Shown here: positions 4,917 to 12,967 of the stretch, in pieces
Numbering within the stretch: position 1 is the stretch's first letter
How the letters are laid out: every line of letters begins with the position of its first letter
IMG/VR virus record: IMGVR_UViG_3300020020_000174
Span: 1-20,955 of that record
DNA: 20,955 nucleotides
Strand: one strand, 5' to 3'
DNA from: a virus
Notes under the pieces: generated by a model
The model's database searches: none
Told to the model about the DNA's origin: nothing
Seen by the model: only the letters and a program-made list of their open reading frames with translations
Program-made: the position numbers and the translations under genes

Positions 4917-5126
4917 TCACCTCATGCGTGGCGACGATATACCCATGCCGGCGAAATCCAGCAGGATCAGGATCAGGATCAGGACGCCGATCACGGTGAT
5001 TGCGACCTTGGCGACACGGTTGAACGGCTCCGCCAGCGGCACCATGTCGATGATGTAGAGCAGCAGCCACATCACCAGACCGAGCACCACGATCATGATG
5101 ACGAGGTGAATAAGGGACGTGATCAT
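4917..5126 (-). CDS. two-span small membrane protein, holin-like (69 aa)
   Basis: Two hydrophobic segments are seen: residues ~5-27 (LIHLVIMIVVLGLVMWLLLY) and ~41-60 (VAITVIGVLILILILLDF), joined by a short loop with IDMVPLAEPFNRVAK. This loop pattern is familiar from small prophage membrane proteins (Thivi_2564-like family). Size and topology fit a class II holin or a lysis accessory protein. ATG 5126 has GGAG upstream and overlaps the previous stop as ATGA. Its C-terminus GMGISSPRMR is encoded by copy 2 of the 26-bp repeat. No endolysin lies next to it in the window. Confidence 0.75.
   Translation of the reverse strand: MITSLIHLVIMIVVLGLVMWLLLYIIDMVPLAEPFNRVAKVAITVIGVLILILILLDFAGMGISSPRMR
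4926..4951. repeat. 26-bp perfect direct repeat, copy 2
   Basis: Identical to 3825-3850 and in the same orientation, 1101 bases away. Read on the - strand it encodes AGMGISSPR, the end of the two-span membrane protein. Confidence 0.85.
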
Positions 5127-5302
5127 GGGCGTACTCCCCTGTGCATGCAGTCGCGAGACAGCTCGGCGATCAGGGCGTCGCGACGCGCGCCCGATGCCGA
5201 CACCTCATGGACGACGTAGCCCAGAAACATCACGTTGACCACAACCAGCGCCAGCGCGTAGGGGTGCGCCTTGAGGGCTTCGAAGATGTGGTCGCCGACC
5301 AT
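5123..5302 (-). CDS. single-span membrane protein of the lysis cassette (59 aa)
   Basis: One hydrophobic span (residues ~15-33, PYALALVVVNVMFLGYVVHE) follows a short N-terminal segment. A charged helical tail (ARRDALIAELSRDC) follows the span. ATG 5302 overlaps the tail-fibre stop as TGATG; a GTG one codon upstream (5305) is the alternative start. The stop overlaps the next gene as ATGA. Small size and position immediately after the tail fibre fit a holin, antiholin or inner-membrane spanin component. The family is not recognised. Confidence 0.72.
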   Translation of the reverse strand: MVGDHIFEALKAHPYALALVVVNVMFLGYVVHEVSASGARRDALIAELSRDCMHRGVRP

Positions 5303-7074
5303 CACGCCGCGGCTTCGAGGGCCTCAATACGCGCCATCGCCTCCTGCAGCGCCTTGGTCAGCGCCGCTATCACGGTGAACGGGTTGGGCGACTGCACATA
5401 ATCGGGGCTGTCCTTGACGCCGGTCGCCGCGCTCGGCAGCAGCGTGTCCTGCAGCTCATGCGCGATGAAGCCCCACTGCTCAATGTCGTTGGCGACGAAC
5501 ATCGGCCCCTTGGCCGGTGCCGCCGGCAGCTGCTCGCCCTTCGCCTCGGCCTCGGCCCGCGCGTCGGCGGCGGCCTTGAGGTCCGCCGCGATCTGCGCCG
5601 GCGGCGTGAAATTTGCCTGCGTATATTTGATCGGGCGCAGTGCCTTCACGGTGTCCCACATGCTGGACAGGCCCGCCACGTCCTTCTTGGTGCGATAGTC
5701 CGACGTGATCGTGATGTTGCCGAGGTTGGAGACGTCGATCCACATCTGGACGGGACCGACATAGTTCAAGTTGAAGTAGTTACCGCCGTAAGGGCCGCTG
5801 CCACCTGATCGGCAATAGAAGCCTGACCCACCTTTAACTACATACCCCTCGCCGGCGGTTATGTTCTGAACAGCGGTGACCGACCCGTAGCAGGAAAAGT
5901 GTCCGCCATCTGTCAGGTTGGCGACGGCCAGAGTGTTGGCGTGGTTGATGAACTCCAGCGTTCCGCCGGAGTTGCGGATGTATTTCCAATAGCCGCTGGC
6001 GGTGTCAAACAGGCTGAGGTGCATGTTGCCGCCACCTGTCTTGGCGACGAAACTGCCAGCGGCGTTGATAAAGGCGCCGCCACCCTCAAGGTTAAAGTTA
6101 GTGCCATCATACTGCAGGAACTTCGTGCCGGAGGTGCCGAAATGAAACGCCCCTGCTGTCGTCGATGAAGCGGCGTACACCGCTCCATTTGCGACGACCG
6201 GGCCGCAATTGAACGTACCGCCGATTAAGTTAAATAAAGTACCGTCGTAGTTAAGGTATTTGTCGGCGGCACTGCTGAACCGGAGTACGGCGGTGGCCGT
6301 GGAGTAGCCGGTGTGCATCTCCCCCGCCGCATATATCCCGCTCGAGGTAAACAGGTTGCCGCCAGCGAGTGTGAAATTGGTGCCGTCAAAGTTCAGGTAC
6401 CCGGTAGCGGAAGAGCCGAAAGTGTAACGGCCAGAGGTACCGGCGCCGGAAAACACGCCACTGTAGGCGTACAGCGGACCACCCTCTAGCAGATAGTTGC
6501 CGCCGAAATTGCCGAAGTATTTGGTTGCGGTGTTACCGAAGTAGACCACGCCATTAGTGGGTGTGGTTGCGTCAGTTAGGGTGAGCGTGCCGGTCATGGT
6601 ATCGCCGGTCACATTGACGTAGCGCGCGTCGTTGTCAGCCTGCGAGCCGGGCTGCTCGGCCCACGCACCCCACACTCCAGCCTGCTTCTGCCGCACAAAG
6701 ACGCGACCGGGTACCGTGTTAATCAACTCCCTCGCCTCGAGGGTGATATTGTCGCCAGCGCCGTAGGCAACACCAAGAAAATAGGGGCCTGCTGCCGGTG
6801 CGGCAGTGGCCCCCGGATTGGAAATGAACGATCCAGCCACAAACGGGAAGCTGTCGTAATTGGTCACTGCCTGACTTGCGATCTCGCCGCTCAACGCGAT
6901 CATCGCATCGTGCGCGTTGTTGGCGCCGGTGCCGCCGGCCACGATCGGCCGCGGCGCATTGAGATCCTGCGCCACGTCGTTGGTGAAGCCGTTGTAGACC
7001 GTGCTCTCGATCGTGGTGCCCTCGACCACGTCGGGGAAGGGCAGCCCGTATTGTCCTGAACCGTCGCGCGGCAT
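5302..7074 (-). CDS. tail fibre with C-terminal S74 intramolecular chaperone (590 aa)
   Basis: The N-terminus (residues 1-60, MPRDGSGQYGLPFPDV ... IVAGGTGANNAHDAMIAL) matches the virion-anchoring start of many podovirus fibres, and YVNVTGDTMTGTLTL (152-166) is a common fibre-shaft motif. Residues ~179-345 carry about four imperfect repeats of ~45 residues around YLNFDGTNFTLAGG-type segments, probably a trimeric beta-structured shaft. The C-terminus from S458 (SDYRTKKDV ... WGFIAHELQD) is a Peptidase S74 chaperone. S458 and K463 match its catalytic Ser-Lys dyad, so self-cleavage just before S458 is expected after trimerisation. GGGGAG precedes ATG 7074. GC is visibly lower across about 5800-6550, which suggests exchange of the receptor-binding part. 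Confidence 0.92.
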   Translation of the reverse strand: MPRDGSGQYGLPFPDVVEGTTIESTVYNGFTNDVAQDLNAPRPIVAGGTGANNAHDAMIALSGEIASQAVTNYDSFPFVAGSFISNPGATAAPAAGPYFLGVAYGAGDNITLEARELINTVPGRVFVRQKQAGVWGAWAEQPGSQADNDARYVNVTGDTMTGTLTLTDATTPTNGVVYFGNTATKYFGNFGGNYLLEGGPLYAYSGVFSGAGTSGRYTFGSSATGYLNFDGTNFTLAGGNLFTSSGIYAAGEMHTGYSTATAVLRFSSAADKYLNYDGTLFNLIGGTFNCGPVVANGAVYAASSTTAGAFHFGTSGTKFLQYDGTNFNLEGGGAFINAAGSFVAKTGGGNMHLSLFDTASGYWKYIRNSGGTLEFINHANTLAVANLTDGGHFSCYGSVTAVQNITAGEGYVVKGGSGFYCRSGGSGPYGGNYFNLNYVGPVQMWIDVSNLGNITITSDYRTKKDVAGLSSMWDTVKALRPIKYTQANFTPPAQIAADLKAAADARAEAEAKGEQLPAAPAKGPMFVANDIEQWGFIAHELQDTLLPSAATGVKDSPDYVQSPNPFTVIAALTKALQEAMARIEALEAAA

Positions 7075-7077
7075 TGC

Positions 7078-9054
7078 TTACTCCCCTGCCCGGTATCGCG
7101 GCGGGCGATTGACGAATGGATTGACACCGCGGCGCCGCAGCTCGTAGTCGGCGATGCGCCGCCGCATGGCCTCGACGGCGTCGGGGCTGTTCGCCAGCAG
7201 CGCGCGGGCGATCGCGCTGCGCTGCGCCTCGCTCTCGCCGCGGCCGACGCGGGCGAGCATCTCGCCCCCGCCGCGCAATGCGCCCATGATGTTGCCGCTG
7301 ACGAGGTTGCCGGCGATGCCGAGCGCCTCGGAACCGCCGGGGGCCGCGTTTATGTCGGCGAGCCGGCCCGCGGTCTGCGAGCCGCCCATGACGCCGCGGC
7401 CAAGCCGCTGCATCGCCTCCTCGCGCGCCAGCGCCTCGCGCAGCGTCGCCGGGCCGTAGGGTGAGATCGCCTCCAGCTCCTGCGCGCCTTTCTGCGACTT
7501 GGCGCGGAGGTAGGGCGGGATGTTGCCGGTGCGCTCCAGATCGCCGCGGACCCGGTCGGCGACGCCGATGCGGACACCCTGCTGCGCCGGCGGGTTCATC
7601 TGCTCGATGTGCCGGATGTTGTCGGCGGCGCGGCCGGTGGTCGGCATGGCGCGGCCGAACTCGACCGCGGTATTGACCTGCATCGGACCGGCGTAGGCGG
7701 CCCGCGCCGCGCCGTACATCGGATTTTCGATGTCCATCTGCCCCAGCAGCCGGCGGCGCACCCCGTCGATCGCCTGCCCACGCGCCGTGAGCCGGCGGGT
7801 TTGCGGGTTGACCTCGCCCTCGATCATGCGGTCGAGGCCGACTTTCAGCGTGTGCAGCGTCTGCGCGTTCGGCACCCCGGTGATGACGGGGTCGCCGGCC
7901 GCGTTAAAGCCGGTGATCTGCGCGTCGGTCGGGTTGAACGGCCGGTCGGTGCCGAGCGAGCGCAGCCGCTGCAGCTCGACGCCGTGGCGCAGTCCCTGCT
8001 GCGAGATCGGATCCTCGATAATGCGCTGGATGGTTTCATTCCACGTCGGCACCCGCTCGGCCTGCCGGTACAGCGGCGCGGCGTCCTCGCCGGCGCGCTG
8101 GATCAGCGCCTCGCTCTCCTCCAGCGCGGTGCGCGGCGCGTTCAGCTTGCGGCCGACCAGCTCCCCGACCCGGTCAGGCATGTTGAGGTCGCGCGCCGTC
8201 AGCACCTCGGCGATGCGCTCGCGCGGCGCGCCCGGTATCTTGTGGAGGGCGTCGAGCTTTTTCTCGGCGGCGTGGCCCAGCGCGTCGGCAATCGTGTAAT
8301 CGGCCTGCCCCGCGGCACGGGCCGCCGCCATCCGGTTGGCGAGCTGCTCCATCGAGACGCCGGCCTCGCGGGCGACCGTGGCGATCTGCTCGGTGGCGAT
8401 CTTCTCGGGGTCGCGCAGCCGCGGCAGCTGCGCTGCGCGGGCCGCCCATTGACCGCCGGCGAGCAGGGGAGGCAATGCCGCCCCGAGCACGCCACCGACG
8501 CCACCGCCGATCGCAGCGCCCTTGAACCGATCCTCGAAGCTGTCGCCCTCGCCGGCGCCGGTCACGGCGCCCAGCCCGGTTGCCTTGGCGATGTTGGTGC
8601 CGTAGTTGACGGCGCCCGCCGGTAGGGTCTTGCCGCCGATTGTCACTGCAGCGGCGCGGGTGCCGGAGCCGAGCACGCCGGCGCCGGTCGCCAAGCCGCC
8701 GCCGATCTCGGCCAGCGTGCCGCCGACCCCGGCGGTGTTCTCGCGGGTGCGCTCGTTGGAAAGGTTCTCGCGCGCCTTGGCGTAGCGGTAGCCCTCGACA
8801 GGATTGACGCCGCGCCGGACGGCCTCGATCGGCGCCAGCGCCGCGGCCATGATCTCGTCGGACCACGGGATGCCCATGCCGGCGCGCTGGGTGTAACCCT
8901 GCGTGCCCCACGGCTGCGGCCGCGCCAGATCCGCCTCGGCGGCGATGCGATACTTGTCGGGCGGCGCGGTCGGAGCGACCGGCGGATCGGCCCACGCCGG
9001 TGCCGTCGCCGTGGCGGCGACCGGCGGGTCAGCCCATGATGGGGCGTCAGTCAT
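7078..9054 (-). CDS. probable internal virion/DNA ejection protein (658 aa)
   Basis: A large protein with an Ala/Pro-rich N-terminus containing two WADPPVA repeats (residues ~7-27). Gly/Ala-rich hydrophobic stretches follow (~110-170 and ~185-210, for example GGTLAEIGGGLATGAGVLG and GGVGGVLGAALPPLLAGG). The rest is long, helical and rich in Arg and Glu. Glycine-rich membrane-active segments plus long helices are typical of podovirus ejection proteins that form a channel across the cell envelope. The place between the transglycosylase-type virion protein and the tail fibre fits this. No enzyme motif is seen. It overlaps the upstream gene by 8 bases. The role is inferred from architecture and context. 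Confidence 0.7.
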   Translation of the reverse strand: MTDAPSWADPPVAATATAPAWADPPVAPTAPPDKYRIAAEADLARPQPWGTQGYTQRAGMGIPWSDEIMAAALAPIEAVRRGVNPVEGYRYAKARENLSNERTRENTAGVGGTLAEIGGGLATGAGVLGSGTRAAAVTIGGKTLPAGAVNYGTNIAKATGLGAVTGAGEGDSFEDRFKGAAIGGGVGGVLGAALPPLLAGGQWAARAAQLPRLRDPEKIATEQIATVAREAGVSMEQLANRMAAARAAGQADYTIADALGHAAEKKLDALHKIPGAPRERIAEVLTARDLNMPDRVGELVGRKLNAPRTALEESEALIQRAGEDAAPLYRQAERVPTWNETIQRIIEDPISQQGLRHGVELQRLRSLGTDRPFNPTDAQITGFNAAGDPVITGVPNAQTLHTLKVGLDRMIEGEVNPQTRRLTARGQAIDGVRRRLLGQMDIENPMYGAARAAYAGPMQVNTAVEFGRAMPTTGRAADNIRHIEQMNPPAQQGVRIGVADRVRGDLERTGNIPPYLRAKSQKGAQELEAISPYGPATLREALAREEAMQRLGRGVMGGSQTAGRLADINAAPGGSEALGIAGNLVSGNIMGALRGGGEMLARVGRGESEAQRSAIARALLANSPDAVEAMRRRIADYELRRRGVNPFVNRPPRYRAGE

Positions 9055-11230
9055 GTTGCGTTTTTACCCTTCTCATGTCGGGCGGGTCCGTCGCCAGACG
9101 ATAGGCCCGATTGCGCGGCAGGGCGTCCTTTTCCTCCTTGGTGCTGATGACCACCGGCGGCAGATCCGACAGCGGAGTGTTGTTGGGGACTTTTCCGGCA
9201 GCCTTGGCCGCCTTCAGCTCCTCCACCACCTTCATCTCCTCGGCCATCTTCTTGTCGAACCGCTCGACGATCGGCGTCGCCTTGCCGAGGCCGTCCTTGA
9301 TGCCCTCGAACACCGCCTCTCGAGCGCGCTTCATCTGCGCCACCAGTTCAGGCGACGAGCCGGGCTTGGGAATGTAGCGGTTGATAACGTCGGTTATTTC
9401 TGCCGCGGAGGTTCCGGCGCCGGTTTCCTTGCGCAGCGCGATCGAGGCGAACTCCTTGGCGGCGTTATACTTGGTCTGGAACTCGGCGCTGGACAGCGCC
9501 GTGCCGACCAGCGGAACGCCGCTGATGCCCCACTGCACCCAGTCATGCAGCTCCTTGCCGTCGCCGATGTTGTACAGCGCGCGGCGGCCGCGCTGGTAGG
9601 CGCTGATGTCCTTGGACTGCGCCTCGGTGACGTCGGTGTAATTGGCCGCGGCCGCGCCGGGCGGCGGCACCCATGTCCTGCTGCCGGGGTGCCACTGGTG
9701 GTCGACGCCGTTGATGGACTTGACGGTCGGCACATCCGCCTTGGCCGCGCGCTCGTTGCGCTCCTTGTAATGCTGCAGCTCCAGCGCCCGGTTCTGGGTC
9801 ATCTGGTCCTTGTAGGCCTCGTCGAGCTGCTTCTGCTCGGCTTGCCGGATCGCGGCCTCGCGCTGCGCCAGCGGTGCCAGCCGAGCCGCAATGGCGTCCT
9901 TCTCCGCAGGGCTGGCGTTGCGCAGTTCCTGCTGGATCCGCTGCTCCATCGGCCGCAGCGGCAGGATCGGCGGCGGCTGCAGCGCGCCCGGCCGGGGCGT
10001 GATGAAACCGTCGTCTGTAGGTGGGGCCGTCCTGATCGGCGCGGCCGGCGGGGCTGCCCTAATTGGGGAACCAGTTGCCGAAGGCGACGGGGAGCCGTCG
10101 AACGCCATCACCGGGGCGTTGACCCCGGCCTCCGTAGGGTTTGCTGGCGGCACCCCCTGCCGCTGCATGACTGCAGTCGCCAGCGCGTCGCGCGGGTCCA
10201 CCGGCCGCTCCGGCATGCCGTAGTAGCCCTTGATCCGCGCCGCGGCCGCCTCCGGCCCGGCGCCTGATGGCACGTTGTTAAGCGCCAGATTGCGGGGACT
10301 GGCGTTGCCGGCGCCGGTCAGCATGTTGGCGGCGGTGCCGGCGCCCTGCTGGTGCGCCAGTGCCAGATCCGCCATGGTCGGCGGCCGACCGGTGGCGCTC
10401 TGCAGCGTCGCCGCATTGTCGGTGGTGAGCGCCCGCAGCGCGTCCGCCGACGCCATGTCGTCGTCGGGATTGGCGAGGCCATACTGCCGGGCGGTGCCCG
10501 GCACGAACTGGTAGAGGCCGCGCGCCCCGGTCGACGAGGTGTCGCCCGGCCGCCTTTGCTCGCCGGCCCCAAGCTGCGAGGCGTAGGCCTGCATGTCGGG
10601 ATTGCCGGGGAAGGCACGCTCGGCGGCGGCCTGCCCCCGCGCGTTGCCGAGGCGCGGCATGCCGGCCTGCGCGTCGAGCAGATTGTAGCCGCCGTCCATC
10701 GGAGAGGCGGCGACGTTCTGCGGCGGCCGGGCCGGTGGCCTAGCCATCGGGCGCGGGTCCAGCATCGAGGGGGGCTGCTGCGGCGTGTTCACGCCCGGCG
10801 CGCGGGCGTCGGGCTGGTACAGGGTCGAGGCCGGTTGCCCGGCCGGCGGGGTGGTGAGGGCGTCCAGATCCGGCGCCGGCTGCACGTCCATGGGCGCGGG
10901 CGCCGGCACGATCGCGCGGTCGATCGCGGCCACGGCGGGCGCCACGCTGTCGGGCGGCGCGTAGCCGCTCGGCTGCCCGCCGCCGAGCACGCGGCTCTCT
11001 ACCGCCCTAGCCTTGGCATCGAGGGCGCCCTCCTCGTTGCTGAGTTGCTTCCGCCGCATGCGCTCGCCGAACGCCTCGCCGAGGGCGTGGATGCCCTCCC
11101 CGAGGTTCTTCGGCGCGGTGCGCTTGGTCGCCATCATCTGCAGGGCGAGGCGGCGCCGCAGCTCCTGATTGATGTTCGGGTCGTTCTGATTGTAGATATA
11201 GGACTGCAGCTCTTCCAGCGGGTTTGCCAT
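9047..11230 (-). CDS. internal virion protein with lytic transglycosylase-like domain (727 aa)
   Basis: Residues ~212-340 contain GAGEQRRPGD, then GARGLYQFVPGTARQYGL and LALAHQQGAG. This is the order of motifs in SLT-type lytic transglycosylases, with E224 as the likely catalytic acid. Such domains in virion proteins cut a local hole in peptidoglycan during DNA entry. Before it lies a Pro/Ala-rich linker (~85-200). After it come a second Pro-rich linker (~340-425), a predicted coiled coil (~425-500) and a C-terminal region with FASIALRKETGAGTSAAEIT, a pattern seen in rhizobial phage ejection proteins. ATG 11230 follows the upstream TAG directly, with GAGGG as ribosome binding site. Glycan cleavage is inferred from the motifs. 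Confidence 0.85.
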   Translation of the reverse strand: MANPLEELQSYIYNQNDPNINQELRRRLALQMMATKRTAPKNLGEGIHALGEAFGERMRRKQLSNEEGALDAKARAVESRVLGGGQPSGYAPPDSVAPAVAAIDRAIVPAPAPMDVQPAPDLDALTTPPAGQPASTLYQPDARAPGVNTPQQPPSMLDPRPMARPPARPPQNVAASPMDGGYNLLDAQAGMPRLGNARGQAAAERAFPGNPDMQAYASQLGAGEQRRPGDTSSTGARGLYQFVPGTARQYGLANPDDDMASADALRALTTDNAATLQSATGRPPTMADLALAHQQGAGTAANMLTGAGNASPRNLALNNVPSGAGPEAAAARIKGYYGMPERPVDPRDALATAVMQRQGVPPANPTEAGVNAPVMAFDGSPSPSATGSPIRAAPPAAPIRTAPPTDDGFITPRPGALQPPPILPLRPMEQRIQQELRNASPAEKDAIAARLAPLAQREAAIRQAEQKQLDEAYKDQMTQNRALELQHYKERNERAAKADVPTVKSINGVDHQWHPGSRTWVPPPGAAAANYTDVTEAQSKDISAYQRGRRALYNIGDGKELHDWVQWGISGVPLVGTALSSAEFQTKYNAAKEFASIALRKETGAGTSAAEITDVINRYIPKPGSSPELVAQMKRAREAVFEGIKDGLGKATPIVERFDKKMAEEMKVVEELKAAKAAGKVPNNTPLSDLPPVVISTKEEKDALPRNRAYRLATDPPDMRRVKTQHD

Positions 11231-12628
11231 CTACGCGGCCCTCAATATGCTGCCCATGACCCGGCTCGGGTTGATATACTTGGTGCCGTCGCGCGTGGTG
11301 CCGACCGCCCGCTTGTCGATCTTCTCGACGTCCTGCGCCATCGGCCCGACGTGCCGCGCCGGGTCGCCCTTGTAGGACCACTCCGAGATCGGCAGCTGCT
11401 TGCGCTTGCCGTCCTCGCCGGCGGCGAAAACGGTGCCCATCGGCACCACGTTCTCCTTGGCGCGCTCGTCGGAGATGATGCTGGCGCCGGCGCCGAGGAT
11501 GCCGCCCATCGTGCTCTGCCAGTTCTGGTTCTGGGCGTTGTAGTTCTGCATTTGCTGATTGTAGCTGTTGTTGATCAGGCCGCCGATGTCGGTGGTGGCG
11601 ATCTGGCTGCCCGGCGTGTTGATCCAGTTCGGCGACTGCACTTGGCTGCCCGACATCAGTGAGGTGATCTCGTTGATCGGCTGGTTGCGCGCGGCGTACT
11701 GCTCCTGCAGGTAGGCGTTGCGCGCGGTGTTTTGCGCGTTGAAGCCGGACTGCGCCTGCGCCAGCTGCTGGGCGAGGCCGGCGTTGTTGAAGCCGGCCTG
11801 CGCCGCGTTCTGGGTGAATTGCTGGCCCTGCGCGGCGTTTTCAAAAGTGCCCCGGCCAAGCTCCTGCTGGTAGGCCTGCCCCTGCGCGGCGTTCTGGAAG
11901 GCGGCGAGGCTGCCCGCCATCTGGTTCATGCGCTGCTGCTCGGCGCCGGCTTGGCCGACCGCGGCGAAGCGCGCGTCGGTGGCCTGCCGGTTGTAGTCGT
12001 CCATCGCGCTGGAATAAGCCTGCGAGCCGTAGCGGATGCCCTGATCGGCCAGCCGCTGTTCGATGTTCTTGCGCTCGATCGCCAGCTGCGGGTTCATCCG
12101 CTGCATCAAACTATCTTCGACGCGCTGCCGGTCGGCGGAGAAGTTGTCGGCCGGGCCGTAGGTGCGGGTGATGTCGCCGGCGTCACCAAACTGGCGCTGG
12201 ATCTGCCCGCCCGGGTCGAACGAGGTCGCCGCCTTTTGGGCGTTGGTGATGGTGCTGGGATCGCCGCGCGCCGGGCCGCCGGCGTTCGGGTTGAACGGCG
12301 TCGACAGCAGGCTGGAGACACGGCCGCTCTGCGCGTTCGCCATGCCGGCCAGATTGAAGGCCGCAGCCTCCTGCTGGCCTTGGATCGCCTGCTGTTGCGG
12401 CGACGGCGTCTGCGTCGCCGTGAACGACGGGATGTTGTAGGTCTGCCCGGTGGTCGGGTCGACCCAAGCGTAGTTTCCGGTCTGGTTGTAGTCCAGACGC
12501 CCCTGCGGCGTGACCTGATTGACTTGGTTCAGGTACTTGTTGGCGATCGCGGTGCCGACATTGGTGCCGGTCGCGGCGGCGGCCGTTGCGTAGGGGTTGG
12601 GCGGCTGCGGGGGATCTGGCTTGCTCAA
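11231..12628 (-). CDS. virion protein with C-terminal S74-like chaperone domain (465 aa, TTG start)
   Basis: The N-terminal part (PPQPPNPYATAAAATGTNVG ... TPQGRLDYNQTG) resembles a family of podovirus structural proteins often annotated as tail-fibre-domain proteins. The middle (~200-330) is Gln/Asn/Ala-rich with repeated NAAQGQ-type segments, probably helical or disordered. The C-terminus has SDERAKENV from S386, then WSYK (417-420) and HVGPMAQDVEKI (426-437), matching the start and the GxxAQDV segment of Peptidase S74 domains, with S386/K391 as the candidate dyad. The domain is only ~80 residues, shorter than in the fibre. The start codon is TTG at 12628, supported by AGGAAG 6 bases upstream; the first in-frame ATG is nearly 100 codons further on. 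It probably sits in the tail or ejection apparatus. Confidence 0.82.
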   Translation of the reverse strand: MSKPDPPQPPNPYATAAAATGTNVGTAIANKYLNQVNQVTPQGRLDYNQTGNYAWVDPTTGQTYNIPSFTATQTPSPQQQAIQGQQEAAAFNLAGMANAQSGRVSSLLSTPFNPNAGGPARGDPSTITNAQKAATSFDPGGQIQRQFGDAGDITRTYGPADNFSADRQRVEDSLMQRMNPQLAIERKNIEQRLADQGIRYGSQAYSSAMDDYNRQATDARFAAVGQAGAEQQRMNQMAGSLAAFQNAAQGQAYQQELGRGTFENAAQGQQFTQNAAQAGFNNAGLAQQLAQAQSGFNAQNTARNAYLQEQYAARNQPINEITSLMSGSQVQSPNWINTPGSQIATTDIGGLINNSYNQQMQNYNAQNQNWQSTMGGILGAGASIISDERAKENVVPMGTVFAAGEDGKRKQLPISEWSYKGDPARHVGPMAQDVEKIDKRAVGTTRDGTKYINPSRVMGSILRAA

Positions 12629-12637
12629 GGTAGCTTC

Positions 12638-12967
12638 CTATCGCTGGGGCATTCCGCCCGGCTGCATCTGCGGTGGCATCATCGGCGGCTGGCCTTGCGG
12701 CGGCGCGCCGCCCGGCGTCGGCGGCATGCCCTGCTGCGGCGGCATGCCGGGCGACAGCGGCATCGCGGTCGGGGGCGGCGTGCCGAGCGGCGCGCCCTGC
12801 GGCGGCGCGCCCGGAGCTGGCGTCTGCGGCATCTGCAGCTGCTGCGGCGTCGACTGCGGCAGCTGTGGCATTGGCGTCTGCGGCGGCGGCGAGGCGATGT
12901 TCATCAGCGCCCGCGTGATCGCATCACGCTGGTCGTTGACGCCCGTGTTCAGGTAGGGTGATGGCAT
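12638..12967 (-). CDS. Pro/Gln/Met-rich low-complexity virion-associated protein (109 aa)
   Basis: After a short ordinary N-terminus (MPSPYLNTGVNDQRDAITRA) the protein is almost all Pro, Gln, Met and Gly, in repeats such as PPQGQPPMMPPQ and GMPPQQGMPPTPGG. It is expected to be disordered. ATG 12967 overlaps the stop of the GNAT-like gene as TGATG, and the next gene starts 10 bases after its stop. Similar short Pro-rich proteins occur between tail and ejection genes of rhizobial podoviruses. No function is known to me. Confidence 0.72.
   Translation of the reverse strand: MPSPYLNTGVNDQRDAITRALMNIASPPPQTPMPQLPQSTPQQLQMPQTPAPGAPPQGAPLGTPPPTAMPLSPGMPPQQGMPPTPGGAPPQGQPPMMPPQMQPGGMPQR

Noticed and set aside
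3825-4951. 26-bp repeats as prophage attachment sites
   Set aside because: They are 1.1 kb apart inside phage genes, with no integrase or tRNA nearby, so an attL/attR reading is not supported.
7609-8625. 338-codon plus-strand ORF
   Set aside because: Lies antisense to the ejection protein gene; Arg/Gly/Leu-rich shadow translation caused by GC-biased codons, with no ribosome binding site.
8903-10267. 454-codon plus-strand ORF
   Set aside because: Antisense to two well-supported virion genes; the composition is that of a shadow frame and no family motif is seen.
10352-11662. 436-codon plus-strand ORF
   Set aside because: Antisense to the transglycosylase-type gene, whose SLT motifs are clear; Arg/His/Val-rich shadow.
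11732-12961. 409-codon plus-strand ORF
   Set aside because: Antisense to the S74-type and Pro-rich genes; the sense strand has domain motifs and coupling, this frame has neither.
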